Below are positions 51,628 through 59,875 of a stretch of 60,059 nucleotides of DNA, one piece after another. This DNA comes from JAHCIE01 sp034431435 (GTDB lineage: Bacteria > Chloroflexota > Anaerolineae > Epilineales > JAHCIE01): positions 1-60,059 of the forward strand of contig DAOUDG010000071.1 in assembly GCA_034431435.1 (NCBI GenBank), in the 5' to 3' direction. The position numbers and the translations under genes were made by a program. Every line of letters begins with the position of its first letter. Position 1 is the first letter of the stretch. Under the pieces are notes generated by a model. The model saw nothing but the letters and a program-made list of their open reading frames with translations, had not been told where the DNA came from and ran no database searches.

Positions 51628-52615
51628 AGCCGGGTACCTTCACCTGGACGCGGGTTCCGTGGCCCCGTTCGCTGGTCAGGCGGAACTGCCCCCCAACCAG
51701 CTCGGCTCGGTCGCGCATGCCGCGCAGGCCGATGTGTTCCTCACGCTCCGTGCCGGCCGGGCCTTCCAGCGGCGGCGGGTCGAAGCCGCGTCCGTTGTCG
51801 ATAATCTCAAGAATTACCCAACCGTCGCCGCCCGACAGGCGCACGTCCAGGCGGTCGGCTTTGGCGTGGCGGTAGGCGTTGGACAGCGCCTCTTGCAGGA
51901 TACGGTACAGGGCGATCTTGGCCGGCAGGCTGACAGGCGGCGGTGCGCCTTCGACACTCCACTCTACCCGCGTCCCGGTCAGCGCCTGATGCTGGATGAT
52001 GAGGCCTTGCAGGACGGAGACGAGGGGGCGGCGGCGAAACTCTGGCGGCCGCATCACGCCCAGGGTCGTCTTGATCTCGTCCAGCGACGTCTGCACCAGG
52101 GCGGCCACACGCGCCAGGCTGGCCTCGACGGGGGCGCGCATCTCGTCGGGGATGAACGCCAGGCGGCTGTCCATCATTTCCAACTGCGACGAGGCGGCAA
52201 AGAGTTTCTGCACCGGCCCGTCGTGGATGTCGAGGATAACCCGCTGTAACTCTTCCTCGGTGACGGCCAGGATGCGGCGCGATGCCTCTGCGCCCGGTGG
52301 GGAGGACGAGCGGGTACGAGTCAGGAGGACGGCCAGTTCGACCAGCGCTTCGGCCAGCCTCTGCTGTTCCGGGTCGGGCAGGGGGACATCCGGCGCGAAG
52401 CCGAGCCGCAGCTCAGCGATGACGTCGCCATGCGCGCGCACCGGCATCGCCAGCCAGCGCGCGCCCTCGCTCGCCGTGGGTGGGACGGCGCCGGTACGAA
52501 TCGTCTCGACCGGCCCACCCAGCCCCGGCGAGAAAGACAACGACCCGCACGAGGCGTGCAGGTCTCGTGCCACCTCGGCCAGCAGCCGTTCGTAGGCGAC
52601 GATGAGGGATTCCAT
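51620..52615 (-). CDS. NarL-partner histidine kinase (HisKA_3 type), probably cytoplasmic
   Basis: Start at 52615 (MESLIVAYERLLAEVARDL), 331 residues. Residues 10-100 resemble a GAF-type sensor domain without membrane segments. The HisKA_3 box is ELQRVILDIHDGPVQKLFAA with His131. The ATPase domain has LYRILQEALSNAYRHAKADR (N box), IDNGRGFDPPP and HIGLRGMRDRAELVGGQF. The sensor has a Cys (HASCGSLSF), so a redox or small-ligand signal is possible. No Shine-Dalgarno is seen, and a -10 box sits 7 bases before the ATG, suggesting a leaderless mRNA. Confidence 0.9.
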   Translation of the reverse strand: MESLIVAYERLLAEVARDLHASCGSLSFSPGLGGPVETIRTGAVPPTASEGARWLAMPVRAHGDVIAELRLGFAPDVPLPDPEQQRLAEALVELAVLLTRTRSSSPPGAEASRRILAVTEEELQRVILDIHDGPVQKLFAASSQLEMMDSRLAFIPDEMRAPVEASLARVAALVQTSLDEIKTTLGVMRPPEFRRRPLVSVLQGLIIQHQALTGTRVEWSVEGAPPPVSLPAKIALYRILQEALSNAYRHAKADRLDVRLSGGDGWVILEIIDNGRGFDPPPLEGPAGTEREEHIGLRGMRDRAELVGGQFRLTSERGHGTRVQVKVPGYG

Positions 52616-52622
52616 GCTGAGC

Positions 52623-52652
52623 AGTATACCCCCGGCTGCCGCCGTCACGCAA
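52623..52652 (-). promoter_or_regulatory. Promoter giving a leaderless histidine-kinase mRNA
   Basis: On the minus strand TTGCGT (52652-52647), an 18 bp spacer and TATACT (52628-52623). Seven bases separate the -10 from the ATG at 52615, so transcription would start at or next to the A of the start codon. Confidence 0.6.
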
Positions 52653-52661
52653 ACCATCCCA

Positions 52662-53489
52662 CTACCGACGCGCCACGAAGGCCCCGCTCAGCTTGTCTAC
52701 CACAAACTGCCCCTCGGCATCGATGACCGCCTCGACCTCCCGCCGGATTGCCCCGAAGACGGTCGCCCATGCCGCGTCGGGTATCGCGCGCATGGGGGCC
52801 ATGCTGGCGGCGTAGGCCAGGAACGGGTCGGGCGTAGGGAACATCAGGGCGTCGCGCCGGTCGTGACGGGCCACGTTGCCAAAGACCTCGCCTACCAGCG
52901 CCCCGCCATTCTCCAGGCCGAAGCGCCGTGCCAGGCCCTCGCCACTGGGCGGCTCCCCCAGGCCGGCCGACACCCACGCCCCGCGCAGCGCCTTCGCCAG
53001 TTGCGGCATGCTGTCCACGCTATTCGTCGCTGCCAGGAACACGCCGCCTGGCCTGAGGATGCGCCGCGCCTCGGTCAGGGCGGTCGGGATGTCGGGTACG
53101 TGGTACAGCATGTGATTCATCATCACCAGGTCGAAGGAAGCGTCGGCGAAGGGCAGCCGCTGCACATCGCCGCGCGCCAGGTGGACTCGCAGTCCGGCGT
53201 CATTCGCGTCGGCGCGGCAGCGGTCCAGCATGGCCTGGGATTGGTCAACGCCCACCACGCGGCCCCTCAGGGTGAGCCGGGTGGCCGACAGCAGAATCGC
53301 CCCCGTGCCGCAGCCCGCATCGAGGACGGCGGCGTGCGGGTCGATGGTGACGAGACCAAGCAGCCAATCGCCCCACGGCTCCTGGAGGCGGCTGTAGCGG
53401 CGATGGGTATCAACGCGGGTCTGGAGCGGCCCATCACTGGCGTACCAGGCGGGGTCCATGTAGGGGCGGGAAGGAGGGTGAGTCGTCAT
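52662..53489 (-). CDS. Class I SAM-dependent methyltransferase
   Basis: 275 residues. Motif I VLDAGCGTGAILLSATRLTL, motif II VVGVDQSQAMLDRCR, the post-II segment LARGDVQRLPFADASFDLVM and motif post-III RRILRPGGVFLAATNS fit the UbiE/Methyltransf_11 group. The acceptor substrate is unknown. The leader of its transcript has a 14 bp hairpin (53506-53542), and a TATACT -10 box (53578-53573) upstream of that. Confidence 0.9.
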   Translation of the reverse strand: MTTHPPSRPYMDPAWYASDGPLQTRVDTHRRYSRLQEPWGDWLLGLVTIDPHAAVLDAGCGTGAILLSATRLTLRGRVVGVDQSQAMLDRCRADANDAGLRVHLARGDVQRLPFADASFDLVMMNHMLYHVPDIPTALTEARRILRPGGVFLAATNSVDSMPQLAKALRGAWVSAGLGEPPSGEGLARRFGLENGGALVGEVFGNVARHDRRDALMFPTPDPFLAYAASMAPMRAIPDAAWATVFGAIRREVEAVIDAEGQFVVDKLSGAFVARR

Positions 53490-53505
53490 GGTGGCTGGAA
53501 ATGCT

Positions 53506-53542
53506 GAAGGGCCGCGCGGCGCCCAGTTCCGCGCGGCCCTTC
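53506..53542 (-). promoter_or_regulatory. Perfect 14 bp hairpin in the methyltransferase leader
   Basis: GAAGGGCCGCGCGG (53506-53519) and CCGCGCGGCCCTTC (53529-53542) pair over 14 bp. It lies between divergent genes, so it is no ordinary terminator; it sits inside the 5' leader of the minus-strand methyltransferase, 16 bp before its start, where it could block ribosome binding or attenuate transcription. Confidence 0.5.
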
Positions 53543-53695
53543 CTCAGATGGAGGAGGAGAAACCACGCTCAGAGTATACAACACCCCAGGCGTGACTGCT
53601 GGACTGCTGCCCTATCGCTGCCCACCGCTCACCCAACGCTGCAGCGTCAGATTCCGATACCCAGGAACCATCAGGTTTCGGCGCGCGTTAGTTCT

Positions 53696-53705
53696 GTGCT
53701 ATACT
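53696..53705 (+). promoter_or_regulatory. Extended -10 promoter of the moeA operon
   Basis: TGTGCTATACT contains TGn-TATACT, an extended -10 (TATACT at 53700-53705) that can work without a good -35. It lies 27 bp upstream of the moeA start. Confidence 0.5.
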
Positions 53706-53732
53706 TTCGCCGACCACGCCTGAGAGAGGCCG

Positions 53733-54980
53733 ATGACCACGACCACGCTCTTGACGGTGAACCAGGCCCTCGACCATATCCTCAGCGTCCTGACGCCCTT
53801 GCCCGCCGAGCGCGTGCCGCTCCTGGCGAGCTATGGGCGCGTCCTGGCGGAGGATGTGCGCGCTGCGCAGGATATTCCCCCGTTCACCAATTCCGCCATG
53901 GACGGCTACGCCGTTCGGGCTGTTGACGCGGGCGCGGCCACGCGCGCCGCGCCCGCCCGCCTCCGTGTGGTGGGGCAGGTGGCGGCGGGTGACGTGCCGC
54001 GCGTCGAGGTGTCACCCGGCGTGGCGGTGCGCATCATGACCGGCGCGCCCCTGCCGCGCGGAGCCGACGCTGTGGTGCGTTTCGAGCGGACCCGCGCCGA
54101 CGGCGGCGATGTGCTCATTCTCGCTGCGCCCCAGGTTGGCGAGAATGTGCGCCAGGCGGGCGAGGACGTGCGGGCGGGCGCCGTGGCTCTGGCGGCGGGT
54201 GTCGTGATTCGCCCGCCCATCGTCGGCTTGCTGGCTTCCCTCGGTTGCAGCAGCGTGGCCTGCCACCGTCGGCCGCGCGTCGCCGTCCTGTCCACGGGCG
54301 ATGAACTGGTGGATATCGACGCGCCTTTGACGCCCGGCAAGATTCGCAACAGCAACGGCTACACGCTGGCCGCCCTGGTGGCGGACGCCGGCGGTGTGCC
54401 CGTACCCCTGGGTATTGCCCGGGACAACTACGCGGATCTCCACGCCAGGATCGAGGCAGGCCTTGCCGAAGGAGTGGACTTGTTCCTGACCTCGGCCGGT
54501 GTATCCGTCGGCGACTACGACGTGGTCAAGGACGTGCTGGCGGGGGAGGGGACGATGGGCTTCTGGCAGGTCGCCATCAAGCCCGGTAAGCCATTAGCCT
54601 TTGGTCGTATTCGGGGCGTGCCCATCATCGGCCTACCAGGCAACCCGGTGGCGGCCGCCGTCGCCTTCGAGGCCTTCGCCCGCCCGGCCATCTTCCGCCT
54701 GTCAGGCCGGGTCGGGGCGACGCGAGTCGCGCTGCCGGCGACGCTGGCCGAAGACATCGAGAATAGCGGCCGCCGCCACTACATGCGCGCCTGGGTACGC
54801 CGCGTCGGCGACGACCTTGTTGTCACCACGCGCGGCTACGGCGTCACCGTGCAGGGCTCCGGTATTCTCTCCTCGCTGGCGTGGGCCAACTGCCTGCTAA
54901 TCGTGCCCGAAGACGTCACCCACCTGGCGGCCGGCGCGCGCGTCGATGTCGAGCTGCTGGTCGACAGCCTGGACGCCTGA
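53733..54980 (+). CDS. moeA: Molybdopterin molybdenumtransferase MoeA
   Basis: 415 residues with the MoeA domain order: N-terminal ALDHILSVLTPLPAERVPLL, the active-site segment PPFTNSAMDGYAVRA, domain 2 (AAGDVPRVEVSPGVAVRIMT, GAPLPRGADAVVRFE), the MPT-binding MoCF domain (VAVLSTGDELVD, GKIRNSNGYTLAAL, TSAGVSVGDYDVVKD, IKPGKPLAFGRI, GLPGNPVAA) and the C-terminal domain. It inserts molybdenum into molybdopterin-AMP. First gene of a plus-strand run of tightly spaced genes, it implies that molybdoenzymes are made. Some formate dehydrogenases are both molybdo- and selenoproteins, which is of interest given dsbA2. Confidence 0.95.
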   Translation: MTTTTLLTVNQALDHILSVLTPLPAERVPLLASYGRVLAEDVRAAQDIPPFTNSAMDGYAVRAVDAGAATRAAPARLRVVGQVAAGDVPRVEVSPGVAVRIMTGAPLPRGADAVVRFERTRADGGDVLILAAPQVGENVRQAGEDVRAGAVALAAGVVIRPPIVGLLASLGCSSVACHRRPRVAVLSTGDELVDIDAPLTPGKIRNSNGYTLAALVADAGGVPVPLGIARDNYADLHARIEAGLAEGVDLFLTSAGVSVGDYDVVKDVLAGEGTMGFWQVAIKPGKPLAFGRIRGVPIIGLPGNPVAAAVAFEAFARPAIFRLSGRVGATRVALPATLAEDIENSGRRHYMRAWVRRVGDDLVVTTRGYGVTVQGSGILSSLAWANCLLIVPEDVTHLAAGARVDVELLVDSLDA

Positions 54981-55981
54981 TGGACCTTACCTCGGCGCTG
55001 GATCGCTGGCCGGGCGTCACCCTGCCCGCAATCGAACTCGCGCGCAGCCGGGTGGCGCCGTATGTGCGCCACACGCCCCTCGCGCCCGCGCCGCCGTTGC
55101 GGGGCGACCTCGCGCCGCGCCTGACGCTCAAGCTGGAAAACCTTCAGGTGACCGGATCGTTCAAGGCCCGTGGCGCGTTCAATAATCTGCTCCAATTGGA
55201 TGCGGCCAGCCGTGAGCGTGGCGTCGTCGCGGCCAGTGGCGGCAACCACGGCCTGGCCGTGGCCTACGCTGCCCATCGCCTGGGTATCCCTGCGACAATC
55301 TTCATTCCAGCGACGGCGGCCGCCGACCGTGCGGCGCGCATCGCGGCCTGGGGTAGCCAACTGGTGCAGGTGGGCGAGAATTACGACGACGCCGAGGCCG
55401 CCGCCGTCCGCTTCGCCCGCGACGAAGGGCTGCCCAACATTCATCCCTTCGATGTTGACGGCACGTTGCAAGGCACGGGCACGCTAGGCCTGGAGTTGCT
55501 CGACGATGTGCCCGACGCCGACCTTGTGCTTATCGCTATCGGCGGCGGTGGCCTCATTGCCGGCATGTCGGCGGCTCTCAAGCAGCGCCGCCCCGACCTG
55601 CGCATCGTGGGCGTCGAGCCGGTCGGCGCGCCGTCGATGACCGTCAGCATCAGCGCCGGGCGTGTCGTGGCCCTCGACCGCGTGCGGACCATCGCCACGA
55701 CCCTCGCGCCGCGCGCCGTGAGCCAACGCACGCTGGACCTGACCCACGCCTGCGTGGATGAGGTCGTGCTGGTGACTGATACCGAAATGGTCACGGCTAT
55801 GCGCTGGCTGTGGACCGAGTGTAATCAACTGGTCGAGCCATCCGGTGCGGCCGTGATCGCCGCCCTTCAGACGGGCCGTGTCGACCTGGGCGACTCCCGG
55901 CAGCCGGTGGCTCTTATTTGCGGCGGCAATGCCGCGGCTGACCCTGTGTTTGACGCCTATACGGCGCAGATTTCATACTGA
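54980..55981 (+). CDS. PLP-dependent threonine/serine dehydratase-like protein
   Basis: The ATG at 54980 overlaps the moeA stop (TGATGG). 333 residues of fold type II PLP enzymes: LTLKLENLQVTGSFKARGAF with PLP Lys62, ASGGNHGLAVAYAAHRLGI, LIAIGGGGLIAGMSAALK (phosphate loop) and LICGGNAA near the end. The GSFKARGA pattern fits biosynthetic/catabolic threonine dehydratases or serine racemases; no C-terminal ACT domain is present, so allosteric isoleucine control is unlikely. Confidence 0.9.
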   Translation: MDLTSALDRWPGVTLPAIELARSRVAPYVRHTPLAPAPPLRGDLAPRLTLKLENLQVTGSFKARGAFNNLLQLDAASRERGVVAASGGNHGLAVAYAAHRLGIPATIFIPATAAADRAARIAAWGSQLVQVGENYDDAEAAAVRFARDEGLPNIHPFDVDGTLQGTGTLGLELLDDVPDADLVLIAIGGGGLIAGMSAALKQRRPDLRIVGVEPVGAPSMTVSISAGRVVALDRVRTIATTLAPRAVSQRTLDLTHACVDEVVLVTDTEMVTAMRWLWTECNQLVEPSGAAVIAALQTGRVDLGDSRQPVALICGGNAAADPVFDAYTAQISY

Positions 55982-55995
55982 TGGTGGAGGTTTAG

Positions 55996-56868
55996 GTGGC
56001 TAAGCAGAGTTCGTCCCGACCCAAGCCCAATCCCCCGAAGTCGAGTCCCCCGCCAACGTCGACCAAGCCTGGTGGCCCGCCGCCGAGTAAGTCGCCCAGC
56101 GGTTCCAGCAAGAAGGCCGCGCCGCCCGCCAAGTCGCAGGGTATCTCGCCCATGACCCTGATCCTGGTGGCAGTAGTGGCGGTCGCGCTGGTGGGTCTTG
56201 CCATCTTCTACAACCAGCAGCGTACCGCCGCCACGGCAACGCCGCCCCTGGCGCTGGGCACGCCGCCGCCGAGCATGAGCGACAAGGGCATTCCCGTCGG
56301 TGTCACCGCCGACGGCTACCCGTTCAAGGGCAACCCGGACGCGAAGGTCGTCGTCCAGAACTTCTCGGACTTCCAGTGCCCCTTCTGTGCCCAATTCGTT
56401 GCCTCGGTCGAGCCGAAGATCGAGGAGGAGTTCATCAAGACGGGGCGCATCAAGTACGTCTTCCGCGACTTCCAGTTCCTGGACCGTATCCGACAGGGCC
56501 AGCCTAACTACGACGGCGAGTCGCATCGCGCATCCCTGGCTGCCCACTGCGCCCAGGACCAGGGTAAGTTCTGGGAGATGCACGATCTCATCTACATGAG
56601 CCAGGGTAAGGCCGAGAACGCGGGCGCGTTCAGCGATGCCAACCTGGAGAAGCTGGCGAGCAGCCTGAACCTGAACATGGATCAATGGCGCACCTGCTTC
56701 AAGAACAACGCCAACGACGTGAACCGGCTCATCGACCGCAGCATGAACGACAGCACCGGCAAGCAGGTGCAGGGTACGCCAACCCTGTTCGTTGGTGACC
56801 GCAAGATCGAGGCGGGCAGCTTCGACACCTTGAAAGCAGCCATTGAACTGGCGGAGCAGAACAAGTGA
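55996..56868 (+). CDS. DsbA-like thioredoxin-fold oxidoreductase, CPFC active site (membrane-anchored)
   Basis: A GTG start at 55996 with TGGAGG upstream. 290 residues: a Pro/Lys-rich cytoplasmic tail, one membrane helix (52-71), an extracytoplasmic thioredoxin-fold domain. Active site NFSDFQCPFCAQF (Cys128, Cys131); the cis-Pro loop is VQGTPTLFVGD. The helical insert (CAQDQGKFWEMHDLIY) matches the DsbA/DSBA-like oxidoreductase branch often found with VKOR. It should oxidise thiols in exported proteins, re-oxidised by the VKOR encoded downstream. The neighbouring gene is a paralogue with TGA in place of the first active-site cysteine codon. Confidence 0.93.
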   Translation: MAKQSSSRPKPNPPKSSPPPTSTKPGGPPPSKSPSGSSKKAAPPAKSQGISPMTLILVAVVAVALVGLAIFYNQQRTAATATPPLALGTPPPSMSDKGIPVGVTADGYPFKGNPDAKVVVQNFSDFQCPFCAQFVASVEPKIEEEFIKTGRIKYVFRDFQFLDRIRQGQPNYDGESHRASLAAHCAQDQGKFWEMHDLIYMSQGKAENAGAFSDANLEKLASSLNLNMDQWRTCFKNNANDVNRLIDRSMNDSTGKQVQGTPTLFVGDRKIEAGSFDTLKAAIELAEQNK

Positions 56869-57884
56869 AATCCACGCTGACAACTCTAATGGGGTTAGGG
56901 CTGGCCGTCCTGGTGGCGGCCTGCGCCTCGCCCATCGCCGCCGTGCCGGCGGCCGCGACCGCGCCTACGGCTGGCGCGCAAGCCCCCGCGCCGACGACGC
57001 CAGGCCAGGTGGCCGCGCCCACTCAGGCAGGGCCGGCCCAGCCGGCCATCGCGACCGTGATGGCCGGGGCGACGCCGGCCTCGGTCACACCCGAACCCAA
57101 GCCAACCATCGTGCAACCCGCCGAGTTGCCAAGCAAGGGCGCAAGTACCGCGCCGGTGCTGCTGGTCGAGTTTTCCGACTTCCAATGACCGTTCTGTCGG
57201 CGCTTCGCCCTCGAAACGGCCCGTGAGGTCGACAAGGAATTCGTCAGCAAGGGTTTGGTGCGCATGGTGTTCGTCAACTTCCCGTTCCTGGGGCAGGAGT
57301 CCTTCGATGCCGCCGAGGCGGCCACATGCGCCCAGGACCAGGGCAAGTTCTGGGAGTATCATGCAGCTCTCTTTGAGAGCAACAAGGGCGAGAATGCGGG
57401 CAGCTTCTCCCGCGACAACCTGAACAAGCTGGCGCAACAGGTGGGGCTGGACATGACCCAGTTCGGCCAGTGCGTGGACAGCCACAAGTATCGTGACTTC
57501 GTGCTGGCCTCGGTGAACGAGGCCAAGCGGGCCGGTGTGCGCTCGACGCCGACACTCTTCGTGAACGGCCGGCCGGTGGAGGGCTTCCTGCCCTTCGACA
57601 AGTCCACCCAGGACACAACGGTCCCCATCGCCCCCGGTGCGCCGATCACGAATATCGACAAGATCAAGGTAGGGGCGCAGATTTGCCTCAGTGGCGAGGC
57701 CGACGACAAGCGCCGCCTGGCAAAGGGCGATATCAGCGACCCGCCGGGCGACGACCAGAAGCTGTGCGGCGTCGTCAAGTCGTACACGCCCGCCACGGCC
57801 GACGCGGCGGGGGAGCTGATGCTGACCGAGGAAGTGCCGGGTCTCAAGCAGATGATCGAGGCGGAGATTCAGAAGAAGAAATGA
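56865..57884 (+). CDS. Predicted selenoprotein: DsbA-like lipoprotein with UPFC active site
   Basis: Start GTG at 56865, overlapping the dsbA1 stop. The same frame is open to 57884 (339 residues) except for one TGA at 57186-57188. Upstream: lipoprotein signal LAVLVAAC, an Ala/Pro/Thr linker, then VLLVEFSDFQ. Downstream in the same frame: PFCRRFALETAREVDKEFVS, CAQDQGKFWEYHAALFES, RSTPTLFVNGRP. The TGA sits at residue 108 where dsbA1 has Cys128 of CPFC, giving U108-P-F-C111. A SECIS-like hairpin begins immediately after. Coding quality after the TGA is intact, including the cis-Pro loop, arguing against decay. A sequencing error (TGC to TGA) remains possible. Confidence 0.82.
57189..57219 (+). 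promoter_or_regulatory. SECIS-like hairpin downstream of in-frame TGA
   Basis: CCGTT (57189-57193) pairs with AACGG (57215-57219). The inner stem GGC (57199-57201) pairs with GCC (57207-57209), leaving the loop GCTTC with G at its first position (57202). Between them C57194-G57213 and G57196-C57212 can pair with U57195 bulged. The loop starts 16 bases from the U of TGA. Bacterial SECIS elements lie directly after the UGA, with a short apical loop bearing an early G and often a bulged U. Folding was done by eye. Confidence 0.6.
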
Positions 57885-58453
57885 GCAAGCGCGATAAGCG
57901 GAAGCAGAGCCGCCGCCCCTCCTCGCCCCCGCCGCCGCCCGTTGTAGATTCGCCGCTGGCGATGACCGCCAGCGGCAGCGCCTCGTTGGCGGCCCCAGCT
58001 CCCTCCGACGTGACGGCGAGGGTGGATTGGCGACGCTGGGTCATACCTGTCCTGGCCGGCCTGGGCATCCTGGACTCCCTCTACCTGTCCTACGTCAAGC
58101 TCTTCAAGGCCGTCCCATTCTGCGGCGGTGTCGGCGACTGCGAGACGGTCAACACCAGCCGCTACTCCGAGTTCATGGGTATCCCCATCGCCTTCCTGGG
58201 CGTTGGCATGTACGCCCTGCTTCTCGTCCTGGCCGTGTGGGGGGATCGCCTGCCCCAGCCTCTGGCCCGCTACGCGCCCCTCGCTATCTTCGGCATCTCC
58301 CTGGGTGGCGTGCTCTACTCGGCCTACCTGACCTACCTGGAGCTATTCGTCATCGAGGCTATCTGCGTCTACTGCGTGGTTTCGGCGATACTCATTACTC
58401 TGATCTTCCTGTGGTCGCTGTGGACGTTGCTGCATCGACCACAGACCGCCTGA
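57881..58453 (+). CDS. Vitamin K epoxide reductase (VKOR) family protein
   Basis: The ATG at 57881 overlaps the dsbA2 stop as ATGA. 190 residues with a Pro-rich N-terminus and four or five membrane helices. The loop cysteines are FCGGVGDCETVNTSRYSEF (Cys81, Cys87, and the conserved Ser93) and the quinone-side active site is ICVYCVV (Cys162, Cys165). Bacterial VKORs replace DsbB: they take electrons from DsbA-like partners and pass them to quinone. Tight linkage with two DsbA-like genes makes it their likely oxidase. Confidence 0.92.
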   Translation: MSKRDKRKQSRRPSSPPPPPVVDSPLAMTASGSASLAAPAPSDVTARVDWRRWVIPVLAGLGILDSLYLSYVKLFKAVPFCGGVGDCETVNTSRYSEFMGIPIAFLGVGMYALLLVLAVWGDRLPQPLARYAPLAIFGISLGGVLYSAYLTYLELFVIEAICVYCVVSAILITLIFLWSLWTLLHRPQTA

Positions 58454-58520
58454 CCGAGTCCGGCACGCGCCGCGATGGGCAGCCCCCATCCCGGCGCGTG
58501 GCCCATCCAGGTGCTTGCCG

Positions 58521-59852
58521 ATGCGAACCACGTCCCGCGCCATCCGACTCCCGCCCGGCTATCAGATTCGTCGTCTCTCTGACCCGGAGGAATACCGCGC
58601 CGCCGAGGAACTCATGGGGGCGGCGTGGGGCATTCTCGACCGGGTGGACATCACCCCCCGCCACGTCCTGGTCACGGCGCAGAAGAACGGTGGCCTCGTC
58701 CTGGGCGCCTTCGCTCCCGACGACCAACTGGTAGGCTTTCTGTTCGGCTTCCTCGGCACAACCGCCGACGGCAAGCTCAAGCACGTGTCCCATCAGGTGG
58801 GTGTCCATCCCCAGTATCGCGGCTTGCACCTGGGTTATCTGCTGAAGCGCGCCCAGCGTGGCGAGGTGCGCCGCCAGGGGCTGGACCTCATCACCTGGAC
58901 CTACGATCCCCTGGAGACGGTCAACGCCCACCTCAACCTGACGCAGTTGGGTGCGGTGTGCAATACGTACCTGCGCAACGTCTATGGCGAGTTGCGGGAT
59001 AACCTCAATCGCGGCCTGCCTACCGACCGTTTTCAGGTCGACTGGTGGGTGCGCTCAGCGTGGGTTCACGAGCGACTGTCGCTGGCCCATCCGATGAACG
59101 TCGCCGCGATGACGACGCGGCTGCCGGTGATCAACGCGCCGCGTGGCCAGCCGGCCGAGCAGAGTGTAGAGGGTATCGACCTGCCCCTGCCCGGCGAGTT
59201 GGACCTGTCCTTCACAGCTTCCGAGGTTCTGCTGCGCGTGCCCTACAACTTCCAGGCGGTCAAGGCATGGAACCTGGACCTCGCCACAGAGTGGCGCATC
59301 CAGACACGGGCTGCCCTCGAGCGCCACTTCGAGGCTGGCTACTTCGCGGTAGAGATGCTGCGCGGCGACCTGGCCGAGGGTAAGGTGGCCTTCTACCGAC
59401 TGTGGCGGCCTGAGGGCACGCCGCCGTGGCTTATCCACGAGCACACCCCTGACGAGGCCGCGCCCGGTGTTGATGAGGCCGTGCGCCAGTTCGCGCAGCT
59501 GTACAACGACGGCCTGTACTGGAAGGCCCACGAGGTCCTGGAAACGCTGTGGCGAGACGCCCAGGGCGACGAGCGCGCCTTCCTGCAAGGCCTGATTCGC
59601 AGCGCGGCGGCCTTCCACAAGCTCGTGGTCCAGGGCAACACGCGCGGCGCGGCCCGTCACCTGGCGTGGGTCATCGACACCCTCACACCGCTGGAACCTG
59701 CCTATCGGGGTGTCGACCTGGCGGCCTTCGTCGCCGGTCTCCGCCACGCCCTGGCCGTCGTCGCCGAGCTCGACGACCCGGCTGTCTTCGACCGCGCCCT
59801 CATCCCGCCGGTCACGCTTGCCCCCGCGCACAAGGGGCGTGCGCCGCGATAA
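58521..59852 (+). CDS. GNAT acetyl/acyltransferase fused to a DUF309 domain
   Basis: ATG at 58521 (a TTG at 58515 is in frame). 443 residues. Residues 10-150 form a GNAT domain (AAEELMGAAWGILDRVDITP, LVGFLFGFLGTTADGKLKHV, HQVGVHPQYRGLHLGYLLKR, the acyl-CoA loop), of the COG3375 type. A middle region of about 160 residues contains WVRSAWVHERL. The C-terminal DUF309 domain is AQLYNDGLYWKAHEVLETLW, DERAFLQGLIRSAAAFHKLV, GNTRGAARHLAWVID. COG3375 GNATs are found next to enolase-superfamily N-succinylamino acid racemase/OSBS genes, and one starts 23 bp downstream. A DUF309 fusion to it is not usual. Confidence 0.85.
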   Translation: MRTTSRAIRLPPGYQIRRLSDPEEYRAAEELMGAAWGILDRVDITPRHVLVTAQKNGGLVLGAFAPDDQLVGFLFGFLGTTADGKLKHVSHQVGVHPQYRGLHLGYLLKRAQRGEVRRQGLDLITWTYDPLETVNAHLNLTQLGAVCNTYLRNVYGELRDNLNRGLPTDRFQVDWWVRSAWVHERLSLAHPMNVAAMTTRLPVINAPRGQPAEQSVEGIDLPLPGELDLSFTASEVLLRVPYNFQAVKAWNLDLATEWRIQTRAALERHFEAGYFAVEMLRGDLAEGKVAFYRLWRPEGTPPWLIHEHTPDEAAPGVDEAVRQFAQLYNDGLYWKAHEVLETLWRDAQGDERAFLQGLIRSAAAFHKLVVQGNTRGAARHLAWVIDTLTPLEPAYRGVDLAAFVAGLRHALAVVAELDDPAVFDRALIPPVTLAPAHKGRAPR

Positions 59853-59875
59853 AGGCCTTCTATAGCGAGGACATC

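Noticed and set aside
57186..57188. Nonsense mutation making dsbA2 a simple pseudogene
   Set aside because: The stop replaces precisely the catalytic cysteine, the frame is otherwise intact over 339 codons with no further damage, and a suitable hairpin follows. Decay would not be expected to hit this one codon. It remains the main alternative until Sec machinery is found.
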